DNA of 64,000 nucleotides. It comes from Candidatus Margulisiibacteriota bacterium. Lineage in GTDB: Bacteria > Margulisbacteria > WOR-1 > O2-12-FULL-45-9 > XYB2-FULL-48-7. The position numbers and the translations under genes were made by a program. The notes under the pieces are model-generated. The model had not been told where the DNA came from. It saw nothing but the letters and a program-made list of their open reading frames with translations, and did no database searches. Numbering within the stretch: the stretch's first letter is position 1; each line of letters opens with the position of its first letter. Positions 1 through 10,045 of the stretch are shown piece by piece. The stretch spans positions 1-64,000 of the forward strand of contig JALOPZ010000004.1 of NCBI GenBank assembly GCA_025453605.1. Direction: 5' to 3'.

Positions 1-1
1 T

Positions 2-733
2 GGCCATTTTGAGATCGGATCTTCTGCCGGCAATAATATATATTTCCGGCCTGGAGATTCGGGAAATCCTGTGACTTTTACAACGGCCGGTAACGTCGGC
101 ATCGGCACGACGGAGCCGTCGACAAAGCTCGAGATCGCAGGAACAGTCAGAGCGACCAGCTTTGAAGGGAGCGGCGCGGCGTTGACCGGGGTAATCGCTT
201 CTTCCGGTTCGGCGACCGACTCGACCAAAGTCCTCAAGAGTGGCGACACGATGAGCGGTAATCTGACAGTTGAGACCGATATTCGGTTGTCCGGTGCTGC
301 GTCGGCGATTTCCGGACCAAACTTCAAGATCACGCCGGAAGGGGGCTATGCGATCCGGTTGAAGAATTTTACCGGTGCAACCTCGGTCAAAGGGACGCTG
401 GCGGCGATCAGCAACGAGGTGAGCGGCGAAATGGGCTTTCTGGCGACGCCGGCGGAGTCCGATCGGCCGATCGGCGCCGTCTACGACAGCGGTGTAGCCA
501 ATGGCGAATATTGCTGGGTGGTAGTTGCCGGGATCGCGGATGTTTTGCTGAAAAATTCGACCGCGACGGCGGCCGGCTATTTTATGATGACTTCCGACGC
601 CGCGGGCCGGGCGCTCCCCAAAGCAGACGGGCCGCAGAACGTGGCGGAACATAACCGGGAGATCGGCCACTGTCTGGAGACAAAATCAGCCGGAACGAAC
701 GTCCTGGCCAAGATAGTGATGCACTTCAACTAG
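2..733 (+). CDS. Fibre-like surface or tail protein, 5'-truncated
   Basis: The reading frame is open to the left edge of the window, so the N-terminus is missing; a GTG at 71 is probably internal. Near residue 35 the motif GNVGIGTTEPSTKLEIAG appears, a signature common in large bacterial fibre or adhesin-like proteins and phage tail fibres. The C-terminal ~130 residues are glycine- and alanine-rich and end in LAKIVMHFN, with a small beta-rich look similar to particle-decoration domains. No other phage gene lies nearby, so a chromosomal surface protein is as likely as a prophage remnant. Family assignment rests on the motif alone. Confidence 0.6.
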   Translation, partial: GHFEIGSSAGNNIYFRPGDSGNPVTFTTAGNVGIGTTEPSTKLEIAGTVRATSFEGSGAALTGVIASSGSATDSTKVLKSGDTMSGNLTVETDIRLSGAASAISGPNFKITPEGGYAIRLKNFTGATSVKGTLAAISNEVSGEMGFLATPAESDRPIGAVYDSGVANGEYCWVVVAGIADVLLKNSTATAAGYFMMTSDAAGRALPKADGPQNVAEHNREIGHCLETKSAGTNVLAKIVMHFN

Positions 734-752
734 GCTTTTTGAGTCAGAAAAA

Positions 753-838
753 TGCCGCTGGTCGGGGTCGAACCGACACGGAGTGTTTGCTCCACCAGAT
801 TTTGAGTCTGGCGCGTCTGCCAATTCCACCACAGCGGC
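753..838 (-). tRNA. tRNA-Leu (CAA)
   Basis: Read on the minus strand, the 7-bp acceptor stem GCCGCTG (838-832) pairs with CAGCGGC (760-754), followed by discriminator A at 753. The anticodon stem CCAGA/TCTGG encloses the loop CTCAAAA, giving anticodon CAA. A long variable arm, typical of class II tRNA, and a T-loop GTTCGA are present. No CCA is encoded at the 3' end, so a CCA-adding enzyme must finish it. Confidence 0.95.
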
Positions 839-910
839 ATCTCGACTCGCTCGATGCGAGCACGCCTGAGTGAAATATTTTCGCACTTTCGGCGACTAAA
901 ATCAACTTTA

Positions 911-939
911 TTGACGAATACAGCGATCTGTGGGAAAAT
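911..939 (+). promoter_or_regulatory. Likely promoter of tRNA-Leu (CAG)
   Basis: TTGACG at 911-916 is followed after 17 nt by GAAAAT at 934-939, ten bases before the tRNA 5' end. The -35 is strong and the -10 weak. Confidence 0.4.
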
Positions 940-948
940 AATCGTTAT

Positions 949-1032
949 GCCCAGGTGGCGGAACTGGCAGACGCACCAGCTTCAGGAGCTGGCGGGGTCA
1001 AACTCGTGGAGGTTCAAATCCTCTCCTGGGCA
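949..1032 (+). tRNA. tRNA-Leu (CAG)
   Basis: Acceptor stem GCCCAGG (949-955) pairs with CCTGGGC (1025-1031) with discriminator A at 1032. Anticodon stem CCAGC/GCTGG encloses TTCAGGA, giving anticodon CAG. It is a class II tRNA with a long variable arm and T-loop GTTCAAATC. No CCA is encoded. It is divergent from the tRNA-Leu (CAA) 110 bp to the left. Confidence 0.95.
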
Positions 1033-1060
1033 TTTCTTTTCGGCTCTCCTGCTCGCCTTT

Positions 1061-1429
1061 TTGCTTCTTGTTACCTTGCGGACAGACAAGACCGTTTACC
1101 AGCTTGGGGAAGATGTAAGGATTGCTCTGACCGTCACCAACCGGAGCCGGCAGGACTTTACCGCGACTTTCCCTTCTGCCTGGCAAGCCGATTTTGCTGT
1201 ATATGACCGCGCGGGCAAGGCCCACTGGCGCTGGTCGGCCGGCCGGATGTTCGCGCAGGCGCTTACGACACTAACACTCAAGCCGGGTGAAAGCCGGACG
1301 TATCAGGCGATTTGGGAACAACTGGACCAAAGGGGGGAACGGGTCAAGGCCGGTAAATATTCCCTGAAGGGGGCGTTGCTGTACCGGTCAGCGGTCAACT
1401 CTGCCCGCCAACCTCTGATTATTCGTTAA
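1061..1429 (+). CDS. BsuPI-domain (intracellular proteinase inhibitor-like) protein with a damaged 5' end
   Basis: The frame encodes a BsuPI-type beta-sandwich (TDKTVYQLGEDVRIALTVTN, then DFAVYDRAGKAHWRWS and LKPGESRTYQAIW). BsuPI domains usually occur in exported proteins. A hydrophobic stretch (SALLLAFLLLVTL) precedes it like a signal-peptide core, but there is no ATG or GTG between it and the tRNA-Leu that ends at 1032. The only in-frame ATG upstream near the gene (947) would require translating the tRNA sequence. TTG at 1061 is given as a minimal start. The last 11 bp overlap accA on the other strand. It may be a gene whose 5' end was lost at the tRNA. Confidence 0.55.
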   Translation: MLLVTLRTDKTVYQLGEDVRIALTVTNRSRQDFTATFPSAWQADFAVYDRAGKAHWRWSAGRMFAQALTTLTLKPGESRTYQAIWEQLDQRGERVKAGKYSLKGALLYRSAVNSARQPLIIR

Positions 1430-2399
1430 AGATCCCGAGCTTCCGGAACTTGTTGTACCGGTCGGCGATCAGTTCGCGGTGGGAGAGGGGGAGGAGCGGG
1501 TTTAAATGCTTAACGATCGCTTGCTTGACATTCCTGGCCGCCAGCTGATGATCGTTGTGCGCCCCGCCGAGCGGCTCCTTGATAATGTCTTCAATGACCC
1601 CCAGCTCCAGCATATCTTTGGCCGTAATCTTCATGGCGACCGCCGCTTCGTTCGCCCGCTTGGCGTCACGGAAGAGGATCGAAGCGCACCCCTCCGGCGA
1701 AATGACCGAATAGATGGAAAATTCGAGCATCAGGACCCGGTTCCCCATCGCGATCCCGAGCGCGCCGCCCGAGCCCCCTTCGCCGGTGATGACCGAAACG
1801 AACGGCACGGTCAGCTCTGCCATCTCTCTCAAGTTTTTGGCGATCGCTTCGGCCTGGCCGCGCTCCTCCGCGCCGATCCCCGGGTAGGCGCCGGGGGTGT
1901 CGACGAGCGAGATGATCGGCTTGCCGTAGCGTTCGGCCAAACGCATGACGCGCAGCGCCTTGCGGTACCCCTCGGGATGGGCGGTGCCGAAATTACGGGC
2001 GATGTTCTCTTTGGTCGAATGGCCTTTTTGCTGGCCGATCACCACGACCGACCGGCCGTCGAGCCGGGCGGTGCCGCAGACCATCGCCGGGTCGTCGGCA
2101 AAATTCCGGTCGCCGTGGAGCTCGACCCAGTCGGTGAACATCAGACTGATGTAATCGAGCGTGGTCGGCCGCATGAGGTGCCGGGCGACCTGGACGACCT
2201 GGATCGGGTTAAGGTTGGCAAATAACTGCTGGCGGAGCGCTTCGATCCGTTTTTCGGTCTGCTTGATCTCGGCGCTCATGTCCATCTTGCCCGACTCCTG
2301 GATCTCCCGGAGCTGTTCCAGCTTCTGGTAAACCGCCTGGAGCGGCTGCTCAAAAGCGAGCAGGTTGCGATTGTTCTTGACCGGTTTTTCTTTGGCCAT
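1419..2399 (-). CDS. accA: Acetyl-CoA carboxylase carboxyltransferase subunit alpha
   Basis: AccA forms the carboxyltransferase with AccD and transfers CO2 from biotin-BCCP to acetyl-CoA, making malonyl-CoA for fatty acid synthesis. The 326-residue length fits the family (about 315-320). The oxyanion/CoA region GEGGSGGALGIAMGNRVLML and the following SVISPEGCASILF are intact. An N-terminal helical region (AFEQPLQAVYQKLEQLREIQ) is typical of AccA. It starts one base after the accD stop, so the two subunits are co-transcribed and probably made in equal amounts. Confidence 0.97.
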   Translation of the reverse strand: MAKEKPVKNNRNLLAFEQPLQAVYQKLEQLREIQESGKMDMSAEIKQTEKRIEALRQQLFANLNPIQVVQVARHLMRPTTLDYISLMFTDWVELHGDRNFADDPAMVCGTARLDGRSVVVIGQQKGHSTKENIARNFGTAHPEGYRKALRVMRLAERYGKPIISLVDTPGAYPGIGAEERGQAEAIAKNLREMAELTVPFVSVITGEGGSGGALGIAMGNRVLMLEFSIYSVISPEGCASILFRDAKRANEAAVAMKITAKDMLELGVIEDIIKEPLGGAHNDHQLAARNVKQAIVKHLNPLLPLSHRELIADRYNKFRKLGIFNE

Positions 2400-2400
2400 G

Positions 2401-3258
2401 TTAATTCTTAAAGAAGTTGAGGAGATTGATCAGCGTCTCCTTCAGCTTCTTCCTTTCCACCACGATGTCGAGCATCCCGTGCGCCAGCAGGAACTCGGAG
2501 CGCTGGAAGCCGGGCGGGAGCTTTTGTTTGATCGTCTGTTCGATGACGCGCGGGCCGGCGAAACAGATCAGCGCCCCCGGTTCGGAAATATTGATGTCGC
2601 CGAGCATGGCGAAACTGGCGGTCGTCCCGCCGGTCGTCGGGTCGGTGCAGACGGCGATGTAGGGGAGGCCGTTCTCGCGCAGCCGGCCGAGCGCCGCCGA
2701 GCTTTTGGCCATTTGCATCAGGCTCATGATGCTCTCCTGCATTCGCATGCCGCCGGAAGAAGAAAAAATGATGACCGGCAGTTTCTTTTCGACCGCCGCC
2801 TCGATCAGCCGGGCGATCTTTTCCCCGACGACCGAGCCGACGCTCCCGCCCATAAAGGCAAAGTCCATCGCCCCCAGCGCGACATCGTGCTCGCCGATCC
2901 TGGTCAACCCGACGACGATCGCGTCCTTGTGGCTGGTCTTCATGATCGACTCGTCGATCCGTTTGGCGTACGGCTTGGTATCGGTGAAACCGAGAAAGTC
3001 TTTGGAGGTCAGGTTAGCGGCGATCTCCTGGAAGGGAGAGCCGTTGGTCAGCTGTTTGATCCGTTCGGCCGAGGTCAGTTTAAAATGATAGCCGCACTTG
3101 GGGCAGACCTTCAGGTTTGCCTCCAGCTCCTTGGAGTAGAGCGTTTGGGCGCACTTGTAGCACTTCACCCATAAGTTGCCGGGGATATCGAGTTTTTCGC
3201 GGGTGTATTCGGTCTCTCTCTGGAGTTTCTTCTTTTTAAACCAATCGTGTATGCTCAA
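2401..3258 (-). CDS. accD: Acetyl-CoA carboxylase carboxyltransferase subunit beta
   Basis: This is the partner of AccA. A zinc ribbon (CYKC ... CPKCGYH) precedes the crotonase-fold domain with SSSGGMRMQESIMSLMQM and TGGTTASFAMLGD. I prefer the TTG at 3258, giving MSIHDWFKKKK, which matches the start of cyanobacterial AccD (MSLFDWF-type). The longer ATG at 3285 falls between a TTGACA (3298-3293) and TATCAT (3274-3269) with 18-nt spacing, so it would lie outside the transcript. If the promoter is wrong, the protein gains nine residues. It is divergent from rpsT. Confidence 0.9.
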   Translation of the reverse strand: MSIHDWFKKKKLQRETEYTREKLDIPGNLWVKCYKCAQTLYSKELEANLKVCPKCGYHFKLTSAERIKQLTNGSPFQEIAANLTSKDFLGFTDTKPYAKRIDESIMKTSHKDAIVVGLTRIGEHDVALGAMDFAFMGGSVGSVVGEKIARLIEAAVEKKLPVIIFSSSGGMRMQESIMSLMQMAKSSAALGRLRENGLPYIAVCTDPTTGGTTASFAMLGDINISEPGALICFAGPRVIEQTIKQKLPPGFQRSEFLLAHGMLDIVVERKKLKETLINLLNFFKN

Positions 3259-3263
3259 ATCGC

Positions 3264-3298
3264 TTGCTATGATAATTGATTTCATGTTATATTGTCAA
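3264..3298. promoter_or_regulatory. Overlapping divergent promoters of accDA and rpsT
   Basis: On the minus strand TTGACA (3298-3293), an 18-nt spacer and TATCAT (3274-3269) point to accD. On the plus strand TTGCTA (3264-3269), an 18-nt spacer and TATATT (3288-3293) point to rpsT. The two sets interleave, so RNA polymerase can probably serve only one direction at a time. Confidence 0.55.
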
Positions 3299-3317
3299 CA
3301 GTACAGGAGGGTCATTC

Positions 3318-3599
3318 ATGGCTGAACAGGCAAAAAAAGTTAAAAAAAGCGCCCGGAAACACGTCAAGAACGTCCGCAAGACCAAGAAGCGGACGGCCCG
3401 CAACCGGCGCGAAAAAAACTCCCTCAAGCAGGTCGTCAAGGCGACCCGCACGGCGATCACCGCCAAGGCGGCCGATCTGGCCGATTCGCTTAAAAAAGCG
3501 ATCTCGGCGCTTGATAAGGCTGTCCAGCGGGGGATCATCCACGCGAACAAGGCGGCCCGCCTTAAGTCGCGGTTAACCAAAGCTGCGGCAAAGAAGTAG
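3318..3599 (+). CDS. rpsT: 30S ribosomal protein S20
   Basis: This is a 93-residue lysine- and alanine-rich helical protein that binds 16S rRNA early in 30S assembly. The family pattern KKRTARNRREKNSLKQ is clear, and the second half (LDKAVQRGIIHANKAARLKS) fits S20 very well. The ATG at 3318 is chosen because CAGGAGGG (3304-3311) is a strong Shine-Dalgarno 6 nt upstream. That contrasts with the many genes in this window that have none. ispE follows after 4 nt. Confidence 0.95.
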   Translation: MAEQAKKVKKSARKHVKNVRKTKKRTARNRREKNSLKQVVKATRTAITAKAADLADSLKKAISALDKAVQRGIIHANKAARLKSRLTKAAAKK

Positions 3600-3603
3600 A
3601 TAA

Positions 3604-4449
3604 GTGCTCCGGCTCAAAGCCTACGCCAAGATCAATCTATCTCTAAGGATCCTCGGCCGGCGCCCCGATGGTTACCACGAGCTCGACTCGATCATGCAGT
3701 CGGTCTCCCTGGCGGACCAGGTTACTCTCACCGAAATACCGTCCGGCATTCAGCTGGCGACTACTAACCTTAAACTACCCAACGATCAGCGAAACTTGGC
3801 TTACAAGGCGGCGGCTCTGTTCTGGGAAAGTCAAAATTCAAAAGTAAAAAGTAAAAATAATGGAATTAAAATATTCATTGAAAAGAATATCCCTCTGGCG
3901 GCGGGCTTGGCTGGCGGGTCAGCCGACGCCGCGGCGGTCCTTTTTGGCCTCAACGAAATGGCCCCCCCCTCGTTACGCGTTACCCGTTCCTCGTTACTCG
4001 GGCTCGGCGCTCAGCTCGGCTCCGACGTCCCCTTTTGCCTGACCGGCGGCAATTGCCAGGTGACCGGCCGGGGGGAGCACGTCAAGCGGACGATGTTCCA
4101 CGGTAAGCGTTACTTTGTCCTGGTCACTCCCGACGTGGAGGTGCCGACCAAGTGGGCGTATGAGGCATTCGATCAAATGACGAATGACGAATTACGGATG
4201 ATCAATGAAGGACGGAGGAATGATCTGGAATTCGTGGTGATCAGGCGCTATCCCGTAATCCAGCAGATCAAGGAAAAGCTGGTCGAGCTCGGCTGCAGTT
4301 TTTCGCAGATGTCGGGCAGCGGGCCGACCGTCTTTGGGATCGTCCCCGACCAGGCGGCGGGGGAACGGATCGCCGCGGTCATGAAACAGGAGTATGCCCG
4401 GAGCTTTGCCGTGGAGTCGGTTGAGACCGGCTTGGACACCCTTTCTTGA
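3604..4449 (+). CDS. ispE: 4-diphosphocytidyl-2-C-methyl-D-erythritol kinase
   Basis: IspE phosphorylates CDP-ME in the MEP isoprenoid pathway. It is a 281-residue GHMP kinase with an N-terminal AYAKINLSLRILGRRPDGYH motif, the ATP loop PLAAGLAGGSADAAA and the C-terminal SGSGPTVFGI. It uses a GTG start just after rpsT. Oddly, the gene contains three separate tracts of 7-bp repeats (3827-3861, 3971-3998, 4174-4208), all read in frame. They encode surface-like inserts such as SQNSKVKSKNN, just before the ATP loop, and LRVTRSSLLGL after it. The catalytic motifs are untouched, so the enzyme is probably active. Confidence 0.95.
   Translation: MLRLKAYAKINLSLRILGRRPDGYHELDSIMQSVSLADQVTLTEIPSGIQLATTNLKLPNDQRNLAYKAAALFWESQNSKVKSKNNGIKIFIEKNIPLAAGLAGGSADAAAVLFGLNEMAPPSLRVTRSSLLGLGAQLGSDVPFCLTGGNCQVTGRGEHVKRTMFHGKRYFVLVTPDVEVPTKWAYEAFDQMTNDELRMINEGRRNDLEFVVIRRYPVIQQIKEKLVELGCSFSQMSGSGPTVFGIVPDQAAGERIAAVMKQEYARSFAVESVETGLDTLS
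3827..3861 (+). repeat. Heptanucleotide tract 1 in ispE
   Basis: Five consecutive 7-mers of the form AAAGTAA/AAATTCA run from 3827 to 3861. They add an A-rich, low-GC patch to a GC-rich gene and encode a polar insert. Confidence 0.75.
3971..3998 (+). repeat. Heptanucleotide tract 2 in ispE (CGTTACN family)
   Basis: Four consecutive heptamers CGTTACG, CGTTACC, CGTTCCT and CGTTACT. The same family occurs in cysS, murE and the phosphatase at 46477. Confidence 0.8.
4174..4208 (+). repeat. Heptanucleotide tract 3 in ispE
   Basis: Five heptamers of type CGAATGA (CAAATGA, CGAATGA, CGAATTA, CGGATGA, TCAATGA) run in frame between the strand encoding WAYEAF and the conserved NDLE segment. Confidence 0.7.
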
Positions 4450-4474
4450 CAGCCGTTTAGAAAATCGCTATACT
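4446..4474 (+). promoter_or_regulatory. carAB promoter
   Basis: TTGACA at 4446-4451, overlapping the ispE stop codon, is followed after exactly 17 nt by TATACT at 4469-4474. This is close to the sigma-70 consensus. Transcription would begin near 4481, upstream of a short leader and terminator. Confidence 0.8.
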
Positions 4475-4484
4475 TACTTATGAT

Positions 4485-4514
4485 ATGAAGTTCCCGATCA
4501 GAGGAGATAAATAA
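4485..4514 (+). CDS. Putative nine-residue leader peptide of carAB
   Basis: An ATG at 4485 opens MKFPIRGDK and stops at TAA 4512-4514, directly abutting the terminator stem. It begins only about 4 nt after the predicted transcription start, so it would itself be nearly leaderless. A GAGGAG lies inside it. A leader ORF ending against an intrinsic terminator is the layout of transcription attenuators, but the peptide has no obvious run of regulatory codons and no second pairing structure was worked out. Confidence 0.35.
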   Translation: MKFPIRGDK

Positions 4515-4541
4515 GGCGCCCGCCCGGGGCGCCTTTTTTTT
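4515..4541 (+). terminator. Intrinsic terminator / attenuator before carA
   Basis: GGCGCCC (4515-4521) pairs perfectly with GGGCGCC (4527-4533) around a 5-nt loop and is followed by eight T residues (4534-4541). It lies only 5 nt before the carA ATG and downstream of the promoter at 4446-4474, so carAB transcripts must read through it. Confidence 0.85.
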
Positions 4542-4546
4542 AACTT

Positions 4547-5669
4547 ATGGCAAAAGCACTACTGGCGCTGGAAGACGGGACGACCTTTAGGGGGACAGCC
4601 TTTGGGGCGGCGGGGGAACGTTCGGGCGAGGTCGTTTTTAATACTTCTTTGACCGGCTATCAGGAGATCATCACCGACCCCTCCTACAAAGGGCAGATCG
4701 TTACCATGACCTATCCCCTGATCGGTAACTACGGGATCAATGAGGAAGATATCGAATCGCGCGGGCCGCAATGCGAAGGGTTCGTGGTTCGGGAAAACTC
4801 CAAAATAGCCTCCAATTTCCGCTCAACCTTGAAACTGGACGAATATCTGGCCGCGGCCGGCATTGTTGGGATCGAAGGGATCGACACCCGGATGCTGACG
4901 CGTCGGCTCCGGACCAAAGGGTCGCTCAAGGGGGTCATTTCGACCGTCGACCTGGAGGAGCAGAGCCTGGTTAAGAAGGCAAAGGAGTGCCAGGGGGTCG
5001 AGGGGGTTGACCTGGTCAAGGTTGTAACGTGCAAGGAACCGTATGTTTGGGCTGAAAAAAAATCAAACATCCAACTTCCAACCTCCAGACAAGAACAAAA
5101 GACAAAACCAAAGTACAAATACCAGGTGGCGGCGTACGATTACGGGATCAAGTTCAATATCCTGCGTAACTTACAGCTGATCGGAGCGGCAGTGACCGTC
5201 TATCCCGCGGACTATCCGGCCGAAAAGATCCTTAAAACTAACCCGGACGGGATCTTCCTCTCCAATGGGCCGGCGGACCCGGCGGCCGTTACTTACGCGA
5301 TCGCCAATATTAAGAAGTTAATTGGTAAAAAGCCGATCTTTGGCATCTGTCTCGGCCACCAGCTTTTAGGGTTAGCCCTGGGTGGCAAGACTTACAAATT
5401 GAAGTTCGGCCACCACGGCGGCAACCAGCCGGTGATCGACCTCAAGACCCGCAAGGTCGATATCACTGCCCAGAACCACGGTTTTGCGGTTGACGTTGAC
5501 TCGCTCCCCAAGGGGACGGTTGAGCTGACCCACATTAATTTGAATGATAAAACGGTCGAAGGGATGCGGCACAAAAAGCTGCCGATCTTCTCCGTTCAGC
5601 ACCACCCGGAGGCGGGGCCAGGTCCCCATGACGCGCACTATTTGTTCCAGCAATTCGCGGAGATGATGG

Positions 5670-5677
<8 letters not shown>
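4547..5677 (+). CDS. carA: Carbamoyl-phosphate synthase small subunit
   Basis: CarA hydrolyses glutamine and channels ammonia to CarB for carbamoyl phosphate (pyrimidines, arginine). It has 376 residues. The N-terminal CPSase domain ([20 protein letters not shown]) precedes a class I amidotransferase domain with nucleophile Cys in [16 protein letters not shown] and the His-Glu pair in [10 protein letters not shown]. The start lies right after the T-tract of a terminator and has no Shine-Dalgarno. The linker between the domains carries a heptanucleotide tract (5068-5123) encoding about 18 polar residues. The stop overlaps the carB start by 8 nt. Confidence 0.96.
5068..5123 (+). repeat. Heptanucleotide tract in carA (AACATCC family)
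   Basis: CATCCAA, CTTCCAA and CCTCCAG are three clear heptamers (5068-5088), followed by five looser A-rich 7-mers to 5123. The same AACATCC-type unit recurs in purL at 30667. Confidence 0.65.
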
Positions 5678-8872
<3,195 letters not shown>

Positions 8873-8885
<13 letters not shown>

Positions 8886-9493
8886 AGGACGGCGCGGATG
8901 ACCAGCCCGGCGATCACGACCAGCACCAGGCCGAACGGCGTGATCAAAAAACTGAGCAGATTGCTGTTGAAGTAATCGACTTTTAGCTTCGGCACCAGCC
9001 AGTAAACGTTCAAGATCTCGCGCGGCCCCCAGAATTCCGCTTCTCCGACCACCAGCACGTATTTCCCCCGGTTGTCGCGATTATACACTTCGATCTCGTA
9101 GCCGCCGGCCGGGACCGACTGTTTGTACGCCGGACCCCGGCGGTAGTAGTCTCCCCCGAACGGTTCGTAGAAACGCTGCCAATCAGCCGCTTCCGCGAGC
9201 AGGGCGGTCTGCAGGATCTTGCGGTTGTAGATCAGCCGATAAACAAAAGCGGAATAACGGCCGGTCGGATTGGCCTGATCGGGGACCAGTAAGTTAACGT
9301 AGAGGACGAACGGTTTGGGGGCTTTGATCAGGAAGCGCCGCGGCTTGCCGTTCAACTCGCCGTAATACGCCCGGGAGATCTCCGGCTGTTCGATCGTGAT
9401 CAGTTCGGGCCCGACCAGCACCGGTTGGTGGGCGAGGGCGGCGCCGGCGAAAAAAGCGAGGAGGAGCAGCAGCAAACCAGTCCTTTTTTTCAT
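8873..9493 (-). CDS. Exported membrane-anchored protein of unknown function
   Basis: The 206-residue product has a clear signal peptide ([20 protein letters not shown]), a beta-rich domain with [20 protein letters not shown], and one hydrophobic C-terminal segment ([20 protein letters not shown]) that would anchor it with the domain outside the cytoplasm. The central part resembles generic extracellular beta-sandwiches, and no family is recognised. The ATG at 9493 is chosen over longer starts because TGCTATAAT (9508-9500) ends 6 nt before it, predicting a leaderless mRNA, and because it gives a correct signal peptide. Its 3' end overlaps carB by 13 bp. Confidence 0.8.
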
Positions 9494-9509
9494 GCTGGTA
9501 TTATAGCAC

Positions 9510-9538
9510 TTGACAGGCGGGGGCTGACCTGCCATAAT
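9510..9538 (+). promoter_or_regulatory. Promoter of the RRM protein with a long 5' leader
   Basis: TTGACA (9510-9515), 17 nt, CATAAT (9533-9538) with an upstream TG make a strong plus-strand promoter. The start site near 9545 leaves about 135 nt before the RRM start codon at 9680, with no gene in it. Long structured leaders are typical of cold-shock mRNAs, so this leader may be a thermosensor. That role is inferred. Confidence 0.65.
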
Positions 9539-9679
9539 TTTTCTGTTCATGTTAAGGTCGAAGTTAATGGGATTAGGTGAGAGAAGAGGCTGCGTCTTAG
9601 CTCCGAAGTGGACCACGCTAACGGTCATCCTTCCGTCCATTAATCCGCAGAAAAATCTAGAACAAGGAAGTATTGTAAT

Positions 9680-9967
9680 ATGAAAAGCATATTCGTAGGT
9701 AACCTTCCGTGGTCCGTGACGGACGAAGATCTGAAGAACAAGTTCTCAGAATTCGGCAACGTCATCTCGGCCCGGGTGGTCTCCGACAAGTTCTCGGGCA
9801 AGTCCCGGGGCTTCGGGTTTGTTGACATGGAAGATTCCGACGCGGAAAAAGCCATTGCCGGGTTGACCGGTTATAAATGGGGCGATCGGGAAATCACCAT
9901 CAACGAGGCCCGGCCGAAGTCCGATATGGGCGGCGGCGGCGGCGCGCGCCGGGAACGCCGCTTCTAA
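9680..9967 (+). CDS. RNA-binding protein (single RRM, glycine-rich tail)
   Basis: This 95-residue protein has one RRM fold. RNP2 is IFVGNL at residues 4-9, and RNP1 is KSRGFGFVDM around residues 41-50. A short GGGGG-RRERRF tail follows. Cyanobacteria and many other bacteria have such cold-induced Rbp proteins that bind RNA and may act as chaperones. AAGGAAG at 9663-9669 is a plausible ribosome site. An intrinsic terminator follows at 9997, so it is a single-gene unit with a long leader. Confidence 0.93.
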   Translation: MKSIFVGNLPWSVTDEDLKNKFSEFGNVISARVVSDKFSGKSRGFGFVDMEDSDAEKAIAGLTGYKWGDREITINEARPKSDMGGGGGARRERRF

Positions 9968-9996
9968 GCGGTTCTCGGTCACAGATCAAAACAGAA

Positions 9997-10025
9997 GGCC
10001 CTGCTCGAAAGAGCGGGGCCTTTTT
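9997..10025 (+). terminator. Intrinsic terminator of the RRM gene
   Basis: GGCCCTGCTC (9997-10006) pairs with GAGCGGGGCC (10011-10020) through a GAAA tetraloop with one G-T pair, followed by T5. Confidence 0.9.
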
Positions 10026-10045
10026 GTTATAATGGCGGCAGTCTT

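Noticed and set aside
2-733. Prophage remnant at the left edge
   Set aside because: Only one fibre-like gene is visible, with no integrase, capsid or lysis gene in the window.
854-1060. A long reading frame running through tRNA-Leu (CAG) into the BsuPI gene
   Set aside because: The tRNA is complete and convincing; translation of it gives an unlikely protein segment.
2365-3174. Open frame opposite accD
   Set aside because: It is the antisense shadow of a strongly recognised gene and has an arginine/aspartate-rich composition typical of GC-rich shadows.
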